5,991 nt of DNA, from the NCBI GenBank assembly GCA_938017765.1, contig CALIJH010000155.1:1-5991 (forward strand), given 5' to 3'. Positions 3,701 to 5,991 of this stretch are shown here, piece by piece; the first letter of the stretch is position 1; the number at the start of each line of letters is the position of its first letter. Source of the stretch: an uncultured Leptotrichia sp. GTDB lineage: Bacteria; Fusobacteriota; Fusobacteriia; Fusobacteriales; Leptotrichiaceae. A program made the translations under genes and the position numbers. The notes beneath the pieces were generated by a model, which saw only the letters and a program-made list of their open reading frames with translations, did no database searches and had not been told where the DNA came from.

Positions 3701-5991
3701 GAAAGTGAAGCCAAGACAACCCATGCAGTAATATCGGGGAAAAATATAACGATAAAAGCGGAAGAGGAACTGAACAATACAGACGGAATAATATCGGCAG
3801 AAGAAAAGAACAGCATAACATCTCCAAGAATAGTACACAGGGTAACGATAGATGAAAATAACCCCATACAAATGACAGACGGAGCAGAAAAACTGAACTG
3901 GTGGAAGAGTAAACATCACGGTAAGAGCAGATACCCCGTAAATTATGAAAGATTTCTTGTAGTAAGCCCAAGGGTGGCATATGTATCAGGACAGCCAAGC
4001 GTAATAGAAGGAAAAGAAGTGGAAATCGACAGGGCAAAAATAGTAACCGAAAGATACGAAAGTGCAAGAGGAGAGATACTGAAAAGAGCAGGGAATCAGG
4101 GGAATATATCAGGACAGAATATAGAGACGGTAAAGAATGTAACGGGAATAAAAAATATACTTAATACGGGAATAATATCAGTAAATATAGGAAGCCTTAA
4201 TATATCGGGAATAGCTACGCAAAATGAAGATATAGGAAGCAGAAGAGGAATAAGCATAGGAAGCCTGTATATACCTGCAACTGATCCGAGTTCAAAATAT
4301 ATAGTTGAAAACAGGACGGAATTCATAACAAGAGGAAACTATTACGGTGGAGAATATTTTCTTGAAAGAATGGGATACAGGGAAGACTGGGACAGGGTAA
4401 AACTCTTAGGAGACGCATATTATGACAATCTTTTAATAGAACAGACACTGATAGAAAAACTCGGAACAAGATTAATAAACGGAATATCGGGAAGTGAGCT
4501 TACAAGACGACTGATAGACAATGCGACGACAGCAAAAGAGGATTTGAAGCTAAGACAGGGAGTGGCACTGACAAAGGAACAGATAAACAGCTTAAAGAAT
4601 GACATAATATGGTATGAATATGAGACGGTAAACGGAAAGAAAGCCCTTGTGCCGAAGATATATCTGTCAAAGGCGACAATGGAAAAACTGGAAGTGGACG
4701 GAAGAAGCAGGATATACGGAACAGAAAAGACGATAATAAGGGGAGAGGGAGAATTTGAGAACAGAGGATTAAGAATAGGAAGCCTGACAGGGGTAACGGA
4801 AATAAGGGGAGACAGGATAAAAAACCTGACGGTAACAAATGAAAGAGGGGAGATAGTAGGAAAGACAGTAAAAATAGAAGCAATAAAAGGGGACATAGAA
4901 AATATAGGAGGAAAGATAGCAGGAGTAGAGGGGGTTGAACTTGTCGCAAAGAAAGGAAATATATTTAACGATGCGACAAAAGAAAGACAGGGGTTCAATT
5001 TAGGTGAAAATAACCATACGGAATATGAAACAATAGGAAATATAGGGGAAATAACAGGAAAGAAAGTAAGGATAGAGGGAAAGGACTATAACAGTACAGG
5101 CGGAGCATTAGTAGGAAAGGAAATAGAACTTGATTTAAAAGGAAACATAAATGAAAAAGGTCTAGAACTGAAAGGGAATGACAGGTTCGGAGATGAGAAG
5201 AACAATCAGACATACAAGTCAAAAGAGTATGTAGGAGCAGGAATAGTAGCGGAAAAGATAAGCGGGAAAGTAAATGAGATAAACCTTGAAGGGTCGGCAT
5301 TCATAGCTGAAGACGGAAAAGGACTGACAGTAGGAAAAGTAAATGCAGTATCCGAAGTAAATGAATACGACAAGACGATAAGGGGAAGCAGTAAGGGTTC
5401 ATTTTCAAAGAGAAGTAACTATACGGAAAGCCATAATGAGGAAAATGTGGCAAGCAACTTTAAGATAGGAGCAAATGCTAACATAACGGGAACATTGAAT
5501 GCAGTGGGAAGTAATATCCATATAGGGGATAACAGCTATATAGGAGGAAAGGTAACGACAGATGCAAGGGAGCTGCATAACAGCTACTATCATGAAGAAA
5601 ACAGGAAAGGATTTAGTGTAAACAGGACAGGAAGCAGTATAACGGCAGGATATGGCAAGACACAGAATACGAACAGTGAAAAGAATATAATAAATGCAAA
5701 ATCAAGCCTGCATATAGGGCATAACACTGTCTTAAATAAGGGAGCGGAGATAACGGCAACGGACTTTGAGCATGGAAGAATAGAGATAAACAACGGAGAT
5801 GTAGTATACGGAGCAAAAAAAGACATAAGGGAAACTAAGACGACAAGTAAGAGCAGCTATATAGGAGTAACGGCAGGAGTAAGAAGTCCGATAATGGACA
5901 GAGCAAGACAGGCAGGAGAAGCAGCAGGACAGATAAGAAGAGGGGATAAGGTAGGAGGAGCAGTAAATGCAGTAAACTTTGTAACGGGAAC
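623..5991 (+). CDS. Filamentous haemagglutinin / CdiA-type two-partner-secretion exoprotein, 3' partial
   Basis: A giant secreted surface protein of the TPS (type Vb) family, expected to cross the outer membrane through an Omp85/FhaC-CdiB transporter and fold into a beta-helical filament acting in adhesion or contact-dependent inhibition. The frame was read codon by codon: 1,789 complete codons, no stop, no frameshift, and the window ends two bases into the next codon. The ATG at 623 is chosen for its ribosome binding site and the signal peptide that follows at once. In order come a signal peptide (1-32), a TPS domain (about 35-275), 17-residue rungs (296-643), 18-21-residue rungs (644-928), a Trp-containing central module (929-1352) and a second FHA repeat region (1353 to the window end). 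There is no cysteine. Family members are often 2,000-5,000 residues, so much may be missing, including any pretoxin and toxin domain. Family assignment is strong; adhesin versus CDI effector cannot be settled from the visible part, although the central module favours the CdiA-like architecture. Confidence 0.95.
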   Translation, partial: MKEKGNILQEIVKRITATLLLFFLNINIFGAGIEVDSNVQQNVSVDKAPNGVPVINISTPSPKGTSVNSFKEFNVDSRGVEILNNTGVGRGYLSGIVNPNPNLRPGQEAGTVVFRVTGSNRSEIEGYISALSKRPINLFIANENGIYVNGGGFINVNRAGLVTGKINIQDGDIVSFTARDGKVIIGEKGLDISDVERVDIITRTQELTGRIVGKKDINIILGQNEVSLAGIVTPITTSDNKPALALNAGALGSIYSNGQINIISTEKGVGVNLKSSVLSEESIRMKIKGNADIKEVVSKNVEIASENLESEKINGNSISIKAEDIENRKEITGQNVDITARNFKNNEITAGNFNLTAKDIRSKKIASDRINIKGDNLYSESMEGQDTNLIISNNVDSKNILSNNLNITARNLKTDSITAGKIILKSENTESKTIRGNTVSITGNSLKTDEAKARDIDFRIIGDIRNTGSITAENLNITGKNIDSNKITANNFNLKAAGDIRSNEIYADKAYIEGNNITSNEMQAGILKLKGNNIHSGTVKGNTLNIIGNSLRSNIAEAGNIELKINKEIHNTGSLTANNLDIKSGNIESNKIAADKLNIKSDNLNSKEITAEKATIKSKNINSDKIISNNLGMETESFVNNEKVDVTTADIKVYNDFDNKGTVSTDKLKISSKNLINEGKILSGNADITTSGNIINSNILNAGILNIRGEKLENGKEIKANSLNAEINQETVNKGTITANSAALNSKTIVNNGKTETENLTLKTEGNIENNGQIMSNSLTVNSSNFINNNELSVDKGTINADSKIINNNKINANDLATNSLSLENNRKIETGKGTFTTAEDIENKDLIAGNELKFKGRNLKNGKGKTIYATQKIEAEMKGSIENVGAEILSQKDITLTADKIDNTVGKIRGGGDVKLTGRKIENVGETKDLSKYKVYWETWNGIRFNSAAEVYKGWVLRPRETNSGSTEDKEAVFEYFLSTYGGKGKVSYIFNELKDTVRQKKYTEQGDITAGSAEYPVTPLVNKIESEAKTTHAVISGKNITIKAEEELNNTDGIISAEEKNSITSPRIVHRVTIDENNPIQMTDGAEKLNWWKSKHHGKSRYPVNYERFLVVSPRVAYVSGQPSVIEGKEVEIDRAKIVTERYESARGEILKRAGNQGNISGQNIETVKNVTGIKNILNTGIISVNIGSLNISGIATQNEDIGSRRGISIGSLYIPATDPSSKYIVENRTEFITRGNYYGGEYFLERMGYREDWDRVKLLGDAYYDNLLIEQTLIEKLGTRLINGISGSELTRRLIDNATTAKEDLKLRQGVALTKEQINSLKNDIIWYEYETVNGKKALVPKIYLSKATMEKLEVDGRSRIYGTEKTIIRGEGEFENRGLRIGSLTGVTEIRGDRIKNLTVTNERGEIVGKTVKIEAIKGDIENIGGKIAGVEGVELVAKKGNIFNDATKERQGFNLGENNHTEYETIGNIGEITGKKVRIEGKDYNSTGGALVGKEIELDLKGNINEKGLELKGNDRFGDEKNNQTYKSKEYVGAGIVAEKISGKVNEINLEGSAFIAEDGKGLTVGKVNAVSEVNEYDKTIRGSSKGSFSKRSNYTESHNEENVASNFKIGANANITGTLNAVGSNIHIGDNSYIGGKVTTDARELHNSYYHEENRKGFSVNRTGSSITAGYGKTQNTNSEKNIINAKSSLHIGHNTVLNKGAEITATDFEHGRIEINNGDVVYGAKKDIRETKTTSKSSYIGVTAGVRSPIMDRARQAGEAAGQIRRGDKVGGAVNAVNFVTG
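725..1447 (+). other. TPS secretion domain (haemagglutination activity domain)
   Basis: This is the conserved N-terminal module that is recognised by the transporter's POTRA domains and seeds the beta-helix. Visible family signatures are PNGVPVINISTPSPKGTS (49-66), NSFKEFNVDSRGVEILNN (68-85), GIVNPNPNL (95-103), GTVVFRVTGSNRSEIEGYI (110-128), IANENGI (140-146) and GGGFINVNRAGLVTG (150-164). In classical FHA the two short motifs read NPNL and NPNGI; here the first is kept and the second is NENGI. The segment is richer in G and C than the shaft that follows, with codons such as CCC, CCG and GGG. The right boundary is approximate. Confidence 0.92.
1508..2551 (+). repeat. First FHA shaft: 20 beta-helix rungs in a 17-residue register
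   Basis: Twenty degenerate units are laid end to end: fourteen of 17 residues (51 bp), four of 18 and two of 19. Starts are 1508, 1562, 1616, 1667, 1718, 1769, 1823, 1874, 1925, 1976, 2033, 2084, 2138, 2189, 2240, 2291, 2348, 2399, 2450 and 2501. A typical unit reads TANNLDIKSGNIESNKI, consensus roughly T-A-x-N-L-x-I-K-x-x-N-I-x-S-x-K-I. Hydrophobic residues alternate at positions 5, 7, 12 and 17, as expected for inward-facing strands, and Asn occupies turn positions. The 18- and 19-residue units mostly insert near the middle, for example AAGDIRS or NKEIHNTGS. The DNA copies have diverged, so the periodicity is held at protein level. The beta-helix fold is inferred from the family and the pattern. 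Confidence 0.85.
2552..3406 (+). repeat. Second FHA shaft segment: 15 rungs of 18-21 residues
   Basis: The periodicity lengthens here. Units start at 2552, 2612, 2666, 2720, 2777, 2834, 2888, 2945, 2999, 3056, 3110, 3164, 3227, 3290 and 3350, with lengths 20, 18, 18, 19, 19, 18, 19, 18, 19, 18, 18, 21, 21, 20 and 19 residues. A typical unit is ETENLTLKTEGNIENNGQI, close to the usual filamentous-haemagglutinin repeat with its N-x-G turn. The last units (DITLTADKIDNTVGKI, DVKLTGRKIENVGET) look like ordinary FHA-1 repeats. The array stops where aromatic and tryptophan-containing sequence begins. Boundaries follow pattern reading by eye. Confidence 0.8.
3407..4678 (+). other. Central non-repetitive module, CdiA RBD/YP-like linker
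   Basis: Residues 929-1352 break the shaft and contain all seven visible tryptophans (938, 941, 956, 1093, 1094, 1256, 1330). The second half resembles the segment that joins the two FHA repeat regions of CdiA proteins: YIPATDPSSKYIVE (from 1216), KLLGDAYYDNLLIEQ (from 1260, compare KRLGDGYYEQRLI in CdiA), GVALTKEQINSLKNDIIWYE (ending 1332, compare LTAEQ...LTSDIVWL) and ALVPKIYLS (1341-1349, compare VLVPQVYV). CdiA-family counterparts there are as I recall them, not aligned. The first half (929-1150) has short helix-like pieces such as HAVISGKNITIKAEEELNN but no family I can name. In CdiA the matching place holds the receptor-binding domain followed by a Tyr/Pro-rich domain. A receptor-binding role here is inferred from position. 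Confidence 0.7.
4679..5991 (+). other. Second FHA repeat region (FHA-2-like), running off the window
   Basis: From residue 1353 the chain returns to beta-helix style with longer, looser units rich in Gly, Lys and Glu, for example GKTVKIEAIKGDIENIGGKI, GKEIELDLKGNINEKGLEL and NAVGSNIHIGDNSYIGGKV. Several units carry long polar excursions (SKRSNYTESHNEENVASNF, NSYYHEENRKGFSVNR, ETKTTSKSSYIGVTAGVRS). The pattern of a Ser/Thr-rich stretch followed by a GVTAG-type glycine strand is typical of the haemagglutinin repeats (Fil_haemagg_2 type) before the pretoxin part of CdiA proteins. The window stops inside this region after NAVNFVTG, so the pretoxin motif, the C-terminal domain and the stop codon are not seen. 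Confidence 0.75.

Noticed and set aside
2806..3867. Minus-strand open frame of 353 codons
   Set aside because: Same antisense artefact: low complexity, no recognisable domain, spanning both shaft and central module of the real gene with no relation to their boundaries.
4420..4998. Minus-strand open frame of 192 codons and an overlapping Leu/Pro-rich frame
   Set aside because: Antisense to the conserved CdiA-like linker and FHA-2 region; the two overlapping frames and their composition show only codon-skew effects.

Overview
This window holds the 5' part of one very large plus-strand gene, preceded by about 620 bases of very AT-rich, repeat-laden non-coding DNA. The gene opens at 623 and stays open to the last base (1,789 complete codons without a stop), so its 3' end lies outside the window. 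The product is a two-partner-secretion (TPS) exoprotein of the filamentous haemagglutinin / CdiA type: a huge surface filament that may carry a C-terminal toxin. The extreme AT content of the flank, the reliance on ATA, AGA, GGA and GAA codons, and the protein style point to Fusobacteriota (Leptotrichia, Sebaldella, Fusobacterium or relatives). That placement is inference from composition and family, not from a marker gene.

Layout. Bases 4-156 form a nested imperfect palindrome resembling a MITE or a large cruciform/hairpin. Bases 304-399 are twelve exact-length copies of an octamer, YAATRAAA, a candidate contingency locus. A sigma70-like promoter (561-590) and a purine-rich ribosome binding site (606-613) lead into the gene.

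The protein, in order: a 32-residue signal peptide; a TPS secretion domain (about residues 35-275); a first beta-helix shaft of 20 rungs with an unusual, regular 17-residue register (residues 296-643); a second shaft segment of 15 rungs of 18-21 residues (644-928); a non-repetitive central module holding all seven tryptophans (929-1352), whose second half matches the segment that links the two FHA repeat regions of CdiA proteins; and a second, more degenerate FHA repeat region running off the window (1353 onward). No cysteine codon occurs in the visible reading frame.

How it works together: the signal peptide takes the chain through Sec, the TPS domain is expected to engage an Omp85-type outer-membrane transporter, the rungs fold into a beta-helical filament, and the central module would sit where CdiA proteins carry receptor binding. 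The transporter gene, the C-terminal toxin (if any) and an immunity gene are not in the window. The long minus-strand open frames are by-products of the gene's skewed codon use. The two observations most worth pursuing are the octamer tract upstream of a TPS adhesin gene and the 17-residue rung architecture.
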